A stretch of DNA of 64,000 nt from Geosiphon pyriformis (taxonomy: Eukaryota > Glomeromycota > Glomeromycetes > Archaeosporales > Geosiphonaceae): positions 669,280 through 733,279 of the forward strand of contig JAAOMT010000129.1 of the NCBI GenBank assembly GCA_016748015.1. Direction: 5' to 3'. The notes under the pieces were generated by a model. That model did not search any database, was not told the origin of the DNA, and saw only the letters and a program-made list of their open reading frames with translations. Below, piece by piece: positions 1-10,930 of this stretch. The translations under genes and the position numbers were made by a program. Position 1 is the stretch's first letter. Each line of letters opens with the position of its first letter.

Positions 1-1555
1 GCAACATCAACATTTGGAAGATTTCAGTTCCAAAGCAAACAATAGAAAGAAGACTTACTAGGACCATATGGAGCATATTTTGAAGGATTTAAATCACAAT
101 CTTCAACGCCATCAGGAATTTGATCACTAATATCCCAACCAGATTTCGGAGCCACTACTCCATGAGAATTATCAGAGGAAGAAGAAGAAGGAAGTGAAGA
201 TTAAGGATTCACTTACCAAAACCCAATTTCAGAAAACTCGGAATTTGAAACCCTGAATTTTCAAATCCCGATAAACTCAAATTTAGAAAATTCAGAAAAT
301 GCAACTCCGAATATCCAAACACCACAAAACCCGAACAAATTAATCAGAATAACTTACCTCCGAATATTGCCATCAATCAACCACCAATTAATCCAATAGC
401 CAAATCCATTCAGCAGCCACTTCAACTACCACCTCAACAAAATCAACAACCATTTCAACAGCCACCACAACCACTCAACTTAGATTCAATGGTCTATGTA
501 CCAATTGCGAAACTGGATAATTTTACTAGCAAAGAGGACGACACTCAAGTATGGCTGAATAATGTGGAAAAAGCCATCACAGCCAATAGATGAAATGACA
601 CCCAAGCAATACAAGCCATTCCCTATTTTTTCAAAGATACTGCCAATTCATAGTATCAGAGCTTGATCAATAAACCACAAAACTTCAATGCCTTCAAAAT
701 GGAATTTTTATAATACTTCAGCAACAATAATAGTATTAACCACCTAGTCAATACATTCACCACCATGAAACAAGAAGAAACTAAAGCAGTCACCACTTAC
801 CTGGGATGCTTCCATAGAAATCTGCACCAGATCTAGGCAATTAATGCCAACTATTTCACAGCACCACAGATCCTCAACCAGTTTATCTGTGGCCTGTGCA
901 GCAGCATCTTGCAACATGTACGCCCATTGCATCTAGGCACTCTTCAAGAGGCAGTCACACATGCCAGAGATTTCGAATCAGCTGAGTCCAAAGCCAATTA
1001 CACCCATGCCATAAACCTAGTAATGAATGGATCATCTGAATTAGATTCCAAATTGAAACAATTTAGTGATTCAATTAATCAGAAATTAGAGAGATACTTA
1101 GCTAACAATTGTGCTATTTATCAACCACCACAACAACGTAATAATCCAGGAAACACGAATCGTTTGCAAAATCAGTCATGTCTATTATCATCATCAGCAG
1201 CGCCTAATTAGTCATGGCAGCCAGAAACACATGTTTGCCACAATTGTGGTAAACAAGGACACATAAGAGCAGATTGCAGATTTTATAGCAACAATTCACA
1301 ATTGGGAAATCAATATCAAAACCCGATCACAGATTTCAGACTCAGAATCACTACCCAAATCAAGCCCAATATCAAACCACTTACCTGCCCATAATGCAGC
1401 AGCTAATCTATTAACCACCAGTATATCAACCTCCAATTTATCAGCCGCAACCACCAACAATTTATCAACTGCAACCACCAGTCATTTATCAGCTATAGTC
1501 TCAAGTAATTTATCAACCTCAATTAATTCAGACACCACCCCAAAATTCAGTTAAT
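1..1555 (+). pseudogene. gag of the Ty3/gypsy element (broken)
   Basis: Structural capsid/nucleocapsid region. The first ~480 bases encode a Pro/Gln/Asn-rich N-terminus in shifting frames. From about 490 the conserved gag core can be read (start near MVYVPIAKLDNFT), interrupted by stops where Trp, Gln or Arg codons are expected. An open stretch covers 909-1211. The nucleocapsid zinc knuckle CHNCGKQGHIRADC (C-x2-C-x4-H-x4-C) is intact at 1236-1277. Downstream, 1390-1530 encodes a tandem Tyr-Gln-Pro-rich repeat. The reading frame changes between the knuckle and the protease, around 1330, so a small indel or an original programmed frameshift cannot be distinguished. Confidence 0.85.
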
Positions 1556-2215
1556 ATGACATCAGGCCACTTCAGACCTAGAATCACACAAAACTGGAAA
1601 TCGGCAATGGTTGTCCACCAACTGATCCCCAGTTCTTCTAACCCACCATCAGGATCGTGTTCTTGGAATTCGGATATTAGTGCCATCCAAAACCCGAATT
1701 CCCAGAACTATTTAAGTCTCCTGGTTATCTCAGAAGACGCCACTTCTGACAATTCAGAAACCAACCAACAAGCGACACTTACCAGCAACATACCTCCAGC
1801 CACTGTTACCAACAATAAATCCTTAGCAGCCATTTTCCCTTTTGAACTTAAGAAACCATTCCCATTACTATTATTCAATGGAGCCGTCCTCAAAGAAAAA
1901 TCCATCACAGTGATGTACACTGATGTGAAAGTAGATGGACACCCTATCAAATTCATCCTTGATAGTGGTTCAGCAGGCAGCATCATTACCAAGCAACTCA
2001 TGAATCAATTAGGTTGCCGAGTTGATCAGACTGCCAGCACTAAAATTATTACTGCAGATAATGCCACAAAAATGCCTATTGGTGAAATCAATGACTTCCC
2101 AATTGAAGTTAATGGCATTATTACCCTTATTAAAGTCTTGGTAATGGAAGCAACTCAGTACCAAGCACTAGTTGGTAATGATTGGCTAGTCAAAACCAAC
2201 ACTGTGCTCAACTGA
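1556..2215 (+). pseudogene. Retropepsin-like aspartic protease region of pol
   Basis: About 219 open codons. The C-terminal half is a retroviral-type aspartic protease: the catalytic motif ILDSGSAGS has its Asp codon at 1961-1963, followed by the hydrophobic strand IITKQLMNQLG and a later ALVGNDWL (flap/dimer region). Asp-Ser-Gly replaces the commoner Asp-Thr/Ser-Gly-Ala pattern but remains compatible with activity. The N-terminal half is Ser/Asn/Thr-rich with no recognised domain. The stop at 2213-2215 lies inside a frame that continues afterwards (same frame as 2300-2611), so it looks secondary. The protease would release Gag and Pol products within virus-like particles. Confidence 0.8.
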
Positions 2216-3427
2216 ACCACACAAGAACTTCAGCTCAGTCAGAACGAATGACACACATGGGTACCAGTCACATGTGGCCACTTTAAAACAACTAACACCA
2301 TGGCACCACTAATTGACTTCGAGAAAAAGAAGCCGAAACCTATCTGGAAAATGTACCAAATGTTGTGGGCCAACATTGACCACAATGAACTGCCGCCAAT
2401 ACTCACCTGGGACAATAATAGGAAAGGAAAACAGAAGAAAAAACTTACTTGGAAAACCGATGACCTGACATGGACCAACAATGATGAGAGCGAACCAACT
2501 TCCAGCTGGGAATGGGAAGAAAACAAAAAAGATAAAAGAAAAGGAAAGGAAAGAGAAAAAGAGACCATCCAAACCATTATTACTTATAATACCTATACTA
2601 TACCACAATGATCTAACTATTGTCAACCTAAGCTTATATGCGTCGATTGTGGCAAGAAGTTGTCGTCAATGAATGCATGCTGTAGTGATGATAAAGAATA
2701 TTCAATGGCAACTAAGTTCTATTGCCACTCATGTGTTCTTGAACACTTTGAAAGACCAGAATGTGTAGGAAAATGGAACAACCAACCATGTTTAGCTTGT
2801 GAGGAAACCCTCTTCAATGAAAAAATGTGGAACAACATTCCTGGACGTAGAGAAACATGCGATATATTGTGTCAATACACAATCCTCATTAGCGACTGAA
2901 TACGAAAAGGGACACTGATAGAAGCCACTTAGAGAAGAGCCATACAACAATTAGACAGTTATCCACATGATGACGATGAATTATGGCAGATGACAAGTGC
3001 CAAAATTGAAGGTGCGTTGCCAGAAGAAATCAGGATAATTAAAAACAACCCATCAGAACCTATTGAGCTTAACTGAGACACAGAGCCAGTCATAAATTTC
3101 CTGGAACCAGAAGAGTTCCATGAACACTACCAGAACCTGGCACCCATTAGAAAGAAACAAGAACAATGGCTAACACAGTTGAATACAAGACTGTATCACC
3201 ATTGTTTAATTCCCAGTGACTTTGAGTATTGTAATGAGTGTGACCTCATTTATAATCTACTACCACGCATGATCTACACGATTTCCAAAGAGGAAGAACC
3301 AATCAGCAGCTGCACATCAGAATTAGAATCAATTTTCAATCCCAATTCAAACTCCGACAACGACGATAACAAAAACACCAGTTCTAGCTCGGTTCAATAT
3401 AGCAACAAAAGGAGCTCAGATTCATGA
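2216..3427 (+). pseudogene. Acidic/Trp-rich linker plus Cys-rich (zinc-ribbon-like) domain of pol
   Basis: Same frame as the protease, with a few internal stops. 2300-2611 encodes a charged, Trp/Thr/Glu/Lys-rich stretch. From 2639 a cysteine-rich segment begins: CVDC (2639-2650), ACC, YCHSC, CLAC, CDILC and, after an acidic stretch, HHC and CNECDL (about 3195-3245). The spaced Cys pairs suggest two or more zinc ribbons or treble clefs. I do not recognise a named family, and this module is not part of the textbook Ty3/gypsy pol. It ends in an acidic Ser/Asp/Asn-rich tail before the dUTPase, where the frame shifts near 3400-3425. Confidence 0.6.
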
Positions 3428-4286
3428 ACAATATATTGTGCTTCCTGACCTCACTAAAGAACAAGAACTGAAATGGTTCAGTGATAATAATGAAGATATT
3501 ATGCCAGAACGCGTGCATGATACTGATGCCAGGTTTAATCTGAGGTATCCAGGAAAAGAAGCCATCAAATTGAAACCACATTCACACACCTGCATTGATC
3601 TGAAAATAGCACTAAAAATTCCAGCAACAACTATGGTTCAATTAGCATCTAAGAGTAGTTTAGCGAAAAGAGGAATTAATATAAGAGGAGGAATAATTGA
3701 CATGGGATATGTAGGAAATATCATCACTATGCTACAAAATAACTCAGAAAAGGCCTATATAATAGAACCCAACAAAAAGATAGCACAGGCAATATTCCTG
3801 CCTCTGGTTAAGATAGCTCAATTAGTGTTAGTGGGAAATAGGGAGGAATTAGGGATAACAACAAAAGGAATACAGGGATTTGGATCAATAGATAGAATAG
3901 ACATATCAGTCAATATGGCAGAAAAAGAAATTGTTGGCCAAGGAGAAATTATCTCAACCAGTCAAGCTATTTTCATTCCACCATATAACCAGTACATGCT
4001 AACAATAGAAAGAAAAGAAAAAGAACAGTATCAAATTTTTGAAGCAGAACCAACCCTTTGTAAATCAGAAGAGATTGGACTTATCAATCTCCATATACCA
4101 GCCAAAGATTACAGTCACATCAAAATTCCCATCTACAACAACACAGGAAATGTCATAGTAATACCAGCCAGAACTATCATTGGATACTTAAACACTGAAA
4201 TAGAGGATCAACTACCAAACTCTATTCCAGATTTTCCACAACTTTGTGGATATGTTGACATCACATCACAAACAATTTATGGATGA
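3423..4286 (+). pseudogene. dUTPase-like domain within pol
   Basis: Longest undisturbed stretch of the element, open from about 3423 to the TGA at 4284-4286. The trimeric dUTPase motifs occur in order: motif 1 as DARFNL (expected D-A-G-F/Y-D-L, so two residues are altered), motif 2 SKSSLAKRG, motif 3 GGIIDMGYVGN with the catalytic Asp and uracil-contacting Tyr kept, motif 4 KKIAQAIF and motif 5 GIQGFGS. A second beta-rich segment (about 3960-4280) resembles a repeat of the fold without catalytic motifs. dUTPase hydrolyses dUTP and limits uracil incorporation into cDNA; it is known in some retroviruses and in some LTR retrotransposons. Its position between protease and RT is clear from the frame order. 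Motif 1 damage suggests this copy is inactive. Confidence 0.8.
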
Positions 4287-5710
4287 GACAAATGTTATTT
4301 GCTCCAACCAGAACAATTAGAACAAATGAACATGGAAAATCTAAACCCACTACAACATATACAGCTCAAGATGTTACTCAACAATTTCAATGACATCTTT
4401 GCCAGCGAAAACAAATTTGGCAGAACTGACATCATCCAACATCAAATCAAGACTGGAGATGCAATGCCAATCAAACAGCGAGCATACAGAGTACCACCAG
4501 CCAGCCATAAAATCATCTGTCAAGAGATCAACTGAATGCTGAACAATGGGTTAATTCAGCCATTAATGAGCTCATGGTCGTCACCAGTAGTACTCATCCA
4601 TAAGAAGAATGGAAAGATCCAATTTTGTGTATACTACAGGAAACTAAATAGTGTAACTCATGGAAACAGCTATCTAACTCCACAGATACAAGAACTATTC
4701 GATGCATTTGGTGGAAATAAATGGTTCTTAATATTAGACTTAGATAGTAGTTACTGGCAAGTAGTCATGGATCCAGCCAACAAAGAAAAAATGGTATTCA
4801 CCACAAAAGAAGAGAATTTCAAATTTGAAGTGATGCCATTCGGCTTAACCAATGCTCCAGCCACCTTCCAATGGCTAATGAAAATTGTTTATACTGGCTT
4901 ACTGTGGAAATCAGTAGTTGTATACTTAGACAACACCAATGTATTCTCAAAAACATTTAATGATTATCTTCATCATCTTCAATAAGTGTTCGAAAGACTA
5001 AGAAAAGCAGGATTAAAGTTAAATGCAACAAAGTGCTTCTTTGGCAAAACAGAACTAAAATTCTTAGGACACATAGTCAGCAAAAATGTCATCAAAACAG
5101 ATTAAGAGAAAATAGAGATAGTAAAGAACTTTCCAGTGCTGACCAATATGACAGAACTGAAATCATTCTTGGGATTCGCCAGCTACTATCGATGTTTTAT
5201 CAAAAACTTTTCCAAAATAGTGCAGCCACTCAACCAACTGCAAACCAAGAATACAAAATACAAATAGACAGAAAGTCAACAAGAAGCTTTTGATATTCTG
5301 AAAAGAAAGCTCATTCAAGCTCCAGTACTAATCTATCCAGATCACAGCAAATCATTCATCATTACCACCAATGCATCTGGCCAAGCATTGGGAGCAGTAC
5401 TATCTCAAAGAAGAACAAACGGCAGAGAACATCTAGTAGCATATGCCAGCAAAGGTTTAATACCAGCCGAAAAGAACTATGGAACACTGGAACAAGAACA
5501 CTTAGCAATATACTGGGCAGTCATGAAATGGAAAGAATACTTGAGCCAGAAATTTGAAGTATACACAGATCACAAAAGATTAACATCACTTCAAAAACAA
5601 GAATTGGGAGATAGAAGACAGTCAAGATGAAAAATGGCATTCACATCATATAATTATACTATACATTATAAAAAGGGAAAAGACAACAGAAATGCTGATG
5701 GTTTGTCATG
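4287..5710 (+). pseudogene. Reverse transcriptase and RNase H of the Ty3/gypsy element
   Basis: In frame with the dUTPase. Stops at 4284-4286, 4533-4535, 4983-4985 and several later points divide it. Recognisable gypsy RT blocks: SSWSSPVVLIHKKNGK, FCVYYRKLN (Asp expected in the first Tyr position), FLILDLDSSYWQV, VMPFGLTNAPATFQ, and the catalytic box as YLDN at 4923-4934 in place of YLDD. Thumb/connection: LKFLGHIVS, FASYYRCFIKNFSK. RNase H: TTNASGQALGAVLSQ (catalytic Asp changed to Asn), LEQEHLAIYWAV, VYTDHKRL, then HYKKGKDNRNADGLS. Loss of the second YxDD aspartate and of the RNase H Asp makes the enzyme inactive. Both losses are Asp-to-Asn, a G-to-A change on this strand. Confidence 0.9.
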
Positions 5711-7172
5711 AATGAGACAAATCTAAGAATATTTCAAATCCAAAAATATAACAAAACCAGAACAATACCAATGAAAAATATAACAAAAGATGAACATACA
5801 AAAATATCAACAACTGCAACATTATATAACTACTCAACAGTTCAAGGAGAATTTATCTCAAACAGAACAAAAGAGTATCAAACAACAATCAAAATATTTT
5901 ATCACTCACCAAAATATACTTTATCAGAAAAATAGAAGAGATCTAGAGCAACCAACCAGAGTAATTACAGAGCCAGAAAAAGAGACAATATTATTTAACA
6001 TGCACTCAAATCCAACAGCAGAACACTTTCACAAAGAAGCAACCATGGAAAGAACCAGAAAAAAATACTATTAGCCATCAATGTATTCAAACATTATCCA
6101 ATATGTTCAAAATTGTGATGCTTGTCAGCAAAAAGAAGGTACAAAATCCAGTAAACCATTAAGACCAATCAAAGTAGAACAACTATTCAATCATATTGGA
6201 ATTAATTTAGTCAGACCATTAACAATTACCAGCAGAGGAAACAGATACATAGCAGTAGCCATGAACTATCTCACTAAATGGCCAGAGATGAAAGCAATAC
6301 AAAGAGCGGATGTAAAATCCGTTGCCAAATTCATTTATCAGGATTTGATCTGTTGACACAGATGTCCAAAGGAATTATTATCAGACCAGGGAACTCATTT
6401 TGTGAACAAAACATTAACAGAATTGAGCCAAAGATTCGGAATTAAGAGACCACTATCATCACTATACCATCTACAAACCAACGGATTAGTCAAAAAATTC
6501 AACAGAACATTGTGTGAAGCAATAGCTAAGCTCAGCCAAGAAAACCAGAACAATTGGGATTTGTTGATACCATCAGTACTATTTGCTTATCGGACAATGA
6601 AGCAAGATACTACACAAGCAACACCATTTAAATTAGTATATGATAGAACAACAATACTACCAGTGAAAATAGAAGTCAGCACATACCCAACTAAACCAAT
6701 AACAGAAAAGAATTTCAAAAACATATTGTTAAGAAGAACATATGACTTAATGAAAACATTAGAAAACAAATAACGAAGAGCAGCTGATAACATACAAAGA
6801 TCACAAGAGAAACAAAAAGAAAGACATGATAACCAATTACCAGATAAACCAGTTGAATTTAGGATTAGAAACAAAGTACTACTATATTGTACCAAAGCGG
6901 AAAAACAATGGAGTGGAAAATTTGACCCCAAATAGGACGGACTATTTCACATAGAAAAAATTTTAGAAAATGGAGCTTACAAATTAAGATTAAATAATAA
7001 AATCTTGACCAAAGCAGCACATGGAAATTGACTGAAACCATACCACCATATAGTATCATCATCCACCAGTAATATTCCACAATTAGGAGTACAGAAAATA
7101 CTAGTCCAACCAGATAAGATTTCACGAGATCTGGAACCAATCATTATTATTAACAACAACACGCCCAATTGA
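5711..7172 (+). pseudogene. Integrase of the Ty3/gypsy element
   Basis: Same frame as RT. The H2C2 zinc-binding domain is readable around 6000-6140 (NMHSNPTAEHFHKE, then NCDACQQKEG), interrupted by one stop. In the DDE core the first Asp is Asn (IGINLV, codon 6204-6206), the second Asp is kept (LSDQGTHF, 6384-6386), and the Glu, 36 codons on, is Lys (GLVKKFNRTL, codon 6492-6494). D(35)E spacing is therefore conserved but two of three catalytic residues are lost. Further on, YRTMKQDTTQATPF and a GPY/F-like module (KFDPK then DGLFHIEKILENGAYKLRL, ending KPYHH) follow. The pol stop is at 7170-7172. No chromodomain is seen, so target-site choice cannot be inferred. Confidence 0.88.
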
Positions 7173-7333
7173 TCGACAAAAGAATATAAAAGAACATGGT
7201 CGACACAACAGAAAAGATCAGAAAAATGGAAACTACAGACAAAATCCATTCATTAGTCCAACAAATTTTTCAATTAATCCAACACCAGGAAATAAAAATT
7301 ACAATCAATTAATAAACTATTCATTACAAAAAT

Positions 7334-7849
7334 ATGGCAAAGATACCACAAAACAAGACACAGAAAAGACTTGAAAATGTTGTTGACAAGATCATGACCA
7401 AGATAAAATTGGCCATAACAGAACAACAAATAGTCGGATTACACAAAGAACTTACCAGAAAAACATAGACTTGGTGGATGCAACAATTTCCGAAAAACTA
7501 TTGTTATTTCCACTTGGGACAACACATAAATATCCAGAATTTGTACACTGACAAAACAAAATGGTTATTCAACACAACAATACTGAGACAATTGGAACAA
7601 TTTGTGGGAAAAAACAATCTAACCACACAAGCTCAAGCCATTTACTGACTATATATGAGATTTCAAGACTGACCAGAAATTTTACTTAACACAGCAATAA
7701 ATACAGTTACAAGTAATCAATTGGAAAAAATGATCAATGCCCAATTTGAAGAGCTACAAACTAAAATAACCCAAGTAATGCTTGAAAAAAAAGTTCAAGA
7801 AATAATTCAAGAAGAGGAATTAAAGGAATTAGATTTTGACGGAGCTTAA
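7334..7849 (+). pseudogene. Extra ORF downstream of integrase, unknown function
   Basis: A separate frame starts at ATG 7334 (MAKIPQNKTQKRLENVV) and runs 172 codons to TAA 7847-7849, broken only by three stops of the Trp/Gln/Arg transition type. It lies between the pol stop and the polypurine tract. The protein is Gln/Lys/Glu-rich and mostly helical in appearance, with an acidic C-terminus (EEELKELDFDGA). No signal peptide, membrane segment or zinc motif is seen, so an envelope-type protein is unlikely. I do not recognise the family. The fact that only transition-type stops interrupt a long frame suggests it was coding when the element was young. Confidence 0.5.
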
Positions 7850-7853
7850 TATT

Positions 7854-7865
7854 AAAAGGAAAGAA
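7854..7865 (+). other. Polypurine tract (plus-strand primer)
   Basis: A 12-base all-purine run (AAAAGGAAAGAA) three bases upstream of the LTR start TGTTAC. In Ty3/gypsy elements this RNase H-resistant stretch primes plus-strand DNA synthesis. Position and composition fit. Confidence 0.7.
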
Positions 7866-7868
7866 TAA

Positions 7869-8702
7869 TGTTACTCATAGAATATAGGAAATATAGTATT
7901 ATTAGCCAGTAGATATTAGCCAATCAGATGTAGACATAATAAATATGAAATTCCACAATTCCTCTCAGAAAAATTGCAGGATTCCAGGAATTTCAGGATT
8001 CTCTAACAAGGAATTCCAGGATTCCAGGAATCCCAGGATTCCTGTTGCAAAGAATTAAGGAATTGAGGAATCTCAATTATGTATATATAGCAGTAGGATT
8101 AAAAGCTGAAAAGACAGACCTCAAAAGTTTAGGTTTAAATCGAAGCAACTCTCCAAATCACAATCATCTAATAAATAACTATTTTATTATCTTAACTCCA
8201 TTTCCACTATCAACATTTCATGTTAATAGTAATCCACACTTAATCACACTGGAACAATAACTCTTGATCACAGCTATTGATGGAATACTAACTTGCAAAT
8301 TGCCTTGGCTTATTTCTTTTCTTTCTTTATTTCTTTTCTTTTCTTTATTTTCTTGCTTTAAGTTTATTGTTGTTTACTAACTCTATTGAGGATTAATGCG
8401 CAGAGCACTGACGTCAGGATAAATGTGACTGGTAAAAGACCCAGAAATAAGGGTAAAACACTCGATTGAGAATAGCTTACCAGGAGGAATACCGGCCATC
8501 AAGCTGAGAAAAAAATTGATGAAACTGCGGTTTCAGGAAGCTATGGATAAAACTATCACCATTGAATCTCTGTCCATTATATAAAAAATTCAACCAAAAC
8601 CTTCAGATATAAACCATCAGATTATTATCAACTGCAACTTGATTTGAGCACCAAGTTATGGGTTTTTATTTAATCCAACCAAAGAAATATTCATCTGTAA
8701 CA
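7869..8702 (+). repeat. 3' LTR of the Ty3/gypsy element (834 bp)
   Basis: Begins TGTTACTCATAG and ends ATCTGTAACA, giving the inverted terminal pair TGTTAC/GTAACA. It matches, in reverse orientation, the solo LTR at 34321-35213, including the ATTCC repeats, the TATA-like box, the pyrimidine tract and the end next to CAAGTTATGGGTTT. The LTR contains a C/T-rich tract at about 8309-8358 and a perfect TGACGTCA palindrome at 8409-8416 (a bZIP/CRE-type site, degraded in the solo LTR). The right flank is LINE ORF2 antisense sequence. The left flank of the element lies outside the window, so the target-site duplication cannot be checked. Confidence 0.9.
7955..8092 (+). promoter_or_regulatory. Putative LTR promoter: ATTCC repeat block and TATA-like box
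   Basis: About 100 bases of degenerate direct and inverted copies of GGAATTCC/GGATTCC units (about 7955-8045) are followed by TATATATAG at 8082-8090. The same arrangement, longer, is in the solo LTR (34980-35140 on the opposite strand, TATA-like box about 34970). Conservation in two LTR copies and placement just upstream of a TATA-like box suggest U3 enhancer plus promoter. No transcription start can be assigned from sequence alone. Confidence 0.5.
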
Positions 8703-10930
8703 ATGATTATGGCCACATCTGTACCAAAAAAACCTGTATTTAGACCAAAATAAAAATTCTAATCTTATCAAACTTATTTATAATTTATAACCTAATACTA
8801 AATCTTAATTTTATTTCTATAATAATCAAAACTATATTTTTCAATTCCATATATCAACAAACAATGTCTTTTTGCTTAGTAAAAACATTAATATCTTAAA
8901 TATTACATATAGCAAATTTCCAAACCAAATTACTTATTAAGATAAAAAAAACACCAGAAAACCTAAGCCAGTACACAACTAATCTAATCTTATCAAAACC
9001 AAATTAATAGAAACTTCAAAGACTATTATTTTAGATTTCAATCCATCCACTTTAGTGGTTAGAACTTTTGATCTATTTAAATTCAAATTCAAAACCATAT
9101 TATTTGTAACTGAAAAAGTGGTAATAAATAACACAAGTAGGTTATCTAAAATCATATTCAAATCTAATTTTAAGTTTGAAGAAACAGACTTTACAAGAGA
9201 TAAAGATTAAGAAATGAGCATCAAGAGTATTAGATTCACAATATTTAATTTTCATACAATATCTAACATTTGATTAGCCAAAAGCTTTAAGAAGTGTTCT
9301 AAGAAAGCCAAACAAACACTAATAAATAAATTATTTTGGATAACTACAAAACTTTTTTTCATATATAATATATCAGAAAAAAAGAATTTAAAGCCAGAAT
9401 CAGAGCAAATATTATCAAAAAAAGAAGTAAGTAAAATTACTTGTGTCCGAAATTTGCTACCAAAGACAGCAGAATATAAAATAAGAATACTTTTTTTAGC
9501 ATATATTCTAACTAGTTAAAAACAATTCTTTTTTGAAGCAATTTTTTATATATTTTCTTAAAAAACAAGACATAAACATCTGATATATCACATTTTAAAG
9601 CTAAATGTCCAAAACACTCACACTTTTCATTATGAACCAACTTTATTTTAGTCTAAGAAAACTTGATACCATCCAAAATAGACTTTGTATAAAAAGCTGA
9701 TTTTAATTTTTTTTCTAACTCAAAACCAATTACTGTATAGCAAACTCTATTATCAGTATTAAATAAATAATTTATAATGCAAGTTTTTCCACCAGTTTTT
9801 TTCAATAGAGTACTAAGATTATAAGCAGTTGTTCTCATAGACAAAGTAAACAAAAATGCTCTAAACCAATTTTTTAATATTTAGACTTTATAACTTCTTA
9901 TAGTTTTTGTCATCTACATTAAATTTTTCTTGATAAAAAATAACCACTTTATTACCAATTGATTGGTTTAACTTGATTTAACAAATTCTACTATAGTCTT
10001 TTATTACTGCCTAATTAATTATAATTAAATCAATACTACTTAACCAAACTTAAAAAAAGCTATAATGATCATTTTTTCAACATATCTATAGAAATTTTCT
10101 TAATAATTATGATCTGATTTAAATAAATTTTTTGTTTCTTGACATTGTTGTTTATAATGATCCCCTTATCTTTAACCAATAACATGGCTTTTTTTATATT
10201 TTTTTCTAATATAAATATTGATTAAATAATTTTTTCAAATTTTAAGAAGGTAATGAACTCTTCAAAACTATTAATTATTAAAAATAGTTTTTTGATCATC
10301 TGAGTTTTTGTTATTATTGACTTGTTTTTTACAGTTAAAATATTAATATTTAAAGCAAAAAACTTTTTAATAGATACTTCTACTTAAGTTTTGGTAATTT
10401 TAGAATTAATTTATTTTTTGTCTAATAAGATACTAAAGAAAAATAAGAGAAATCCGACTTTTTTATCTATATTAAAATTGAGAGAACCAAAAAGAAAGCC
10501 AAAAATTATAGCAGAAGCCACTTTTTTAGCCTTAAAAATAGTAACAACTGAACCAAAAAAAGAACTATTATTAATACTAATTACAAAACTATTATATTTA
10601 CTATTATTAGAGTTATTATCTATATTTAAAAATATACTATTACCAAAATCAGACTTAACCAAAAAGATGTTTTTTTTATTACTAAAATGTTTAATATTAC
10701 CAAGAACAATTTTTTTTTTGAAAGAAAAAACTATTAATAAGATCATAAAAAGTCTTTTTAAGCACTTTTTTTTTAGATATATTGCCATTCAAAACAACTT
10801 TTAAGTCTACAATAAAAAAATTATTAAGTTGAAAAATATTGATAAAGATAACAAGAAAAAAACAAAAATTTCTTTATCAAAATTATGCTTTTTGAGAAAT
10901 TTAGGACATAAGAAAAAAAGAAGTTTTTTT
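8703..10930 (-). pseudogene. LINE remnant F: end of ORF2 5' region plus ORF1, A+T-saturated
   Basis: Antisense translation matches the preserved LINEs of this window. At 8703-8760 it reads like the ORF2 endonuclease stretch corresponding to FGLEVGFLGTGVAVIM of LINE C. 8900-9070 corresponds to the ORF1 C-terminal region (SKVLTTKVDGLKSKI against SKVLTSKIGVLELKL in LINE B). 9653-9853 to the second RRM-like block (TLSMRTTAYNLSTLLKKTGG). 10400-10560 to the N-terminal region (FFGSVVTIFKAKK). The 5' end is at about 10886-10930, where the shared LINE start motif (AATTTGGGACGAAGG-like, reverse strand) is recognisable. The rest of ORF2 was separated by the LTR-element insertion. Not functional. Confidence 0.8.

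Larger units (their letters stand above)
1..8702 (+). mobile_element. Ty3/gypsy-type LTR retrotransposon, 5' end outside window, inactivated
   Basis: The coding order gag (CCHC knuckle), aspartic protease, Cys-rich linker, dUTPase, reverse transcriptase, RNase H and integrase, followed by a polypurine tract and a 3' LTR, identifies a Ty3/gypsy (Metaviridae-type) element; integrase lies after RT/RNase H, unlike Ty1/copia. The 5' LTR and primer binding site lie left of the window. From position 3423 to 7172 pol can be read in one frame broken only by stop codons, mostly at codons expected to be Trp, Gln or Arg, so decay is mainly by transitions. The element is inserted in a LINE remnant: directly after the LTR the sequence continues as antisense LINE ORF2 endonuclease. 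No chromodomain is visible after the integrase. Confidence 0.9.

Noticed and set aside
2239-2626. Minus-strand frames opposite the gypsy linker
   Set aside because: Phe/Ser/Leu-rich complements of the Lys/Glu/Asn-rich pol linker; no independent support.
7955-8045. Heat-shock elements (nGAAn arrays) in the LTR
   Set aside because: The TTC and GAA blocks are mostly spaced by three bases (TTCCAGGAA), not two as required for a canonical heat-shock element; kept only as an ATTCC repeat block.
10391-10804. Overlapping long frames on both strands in A+T-rich DNA
   Set aside because: The minus strand fits the decayed LINE ORF1 N-terminus; the plus-strand frame is its complement. Long frames arise by chance where poly-Lys/Leu/Ile codons dominate.
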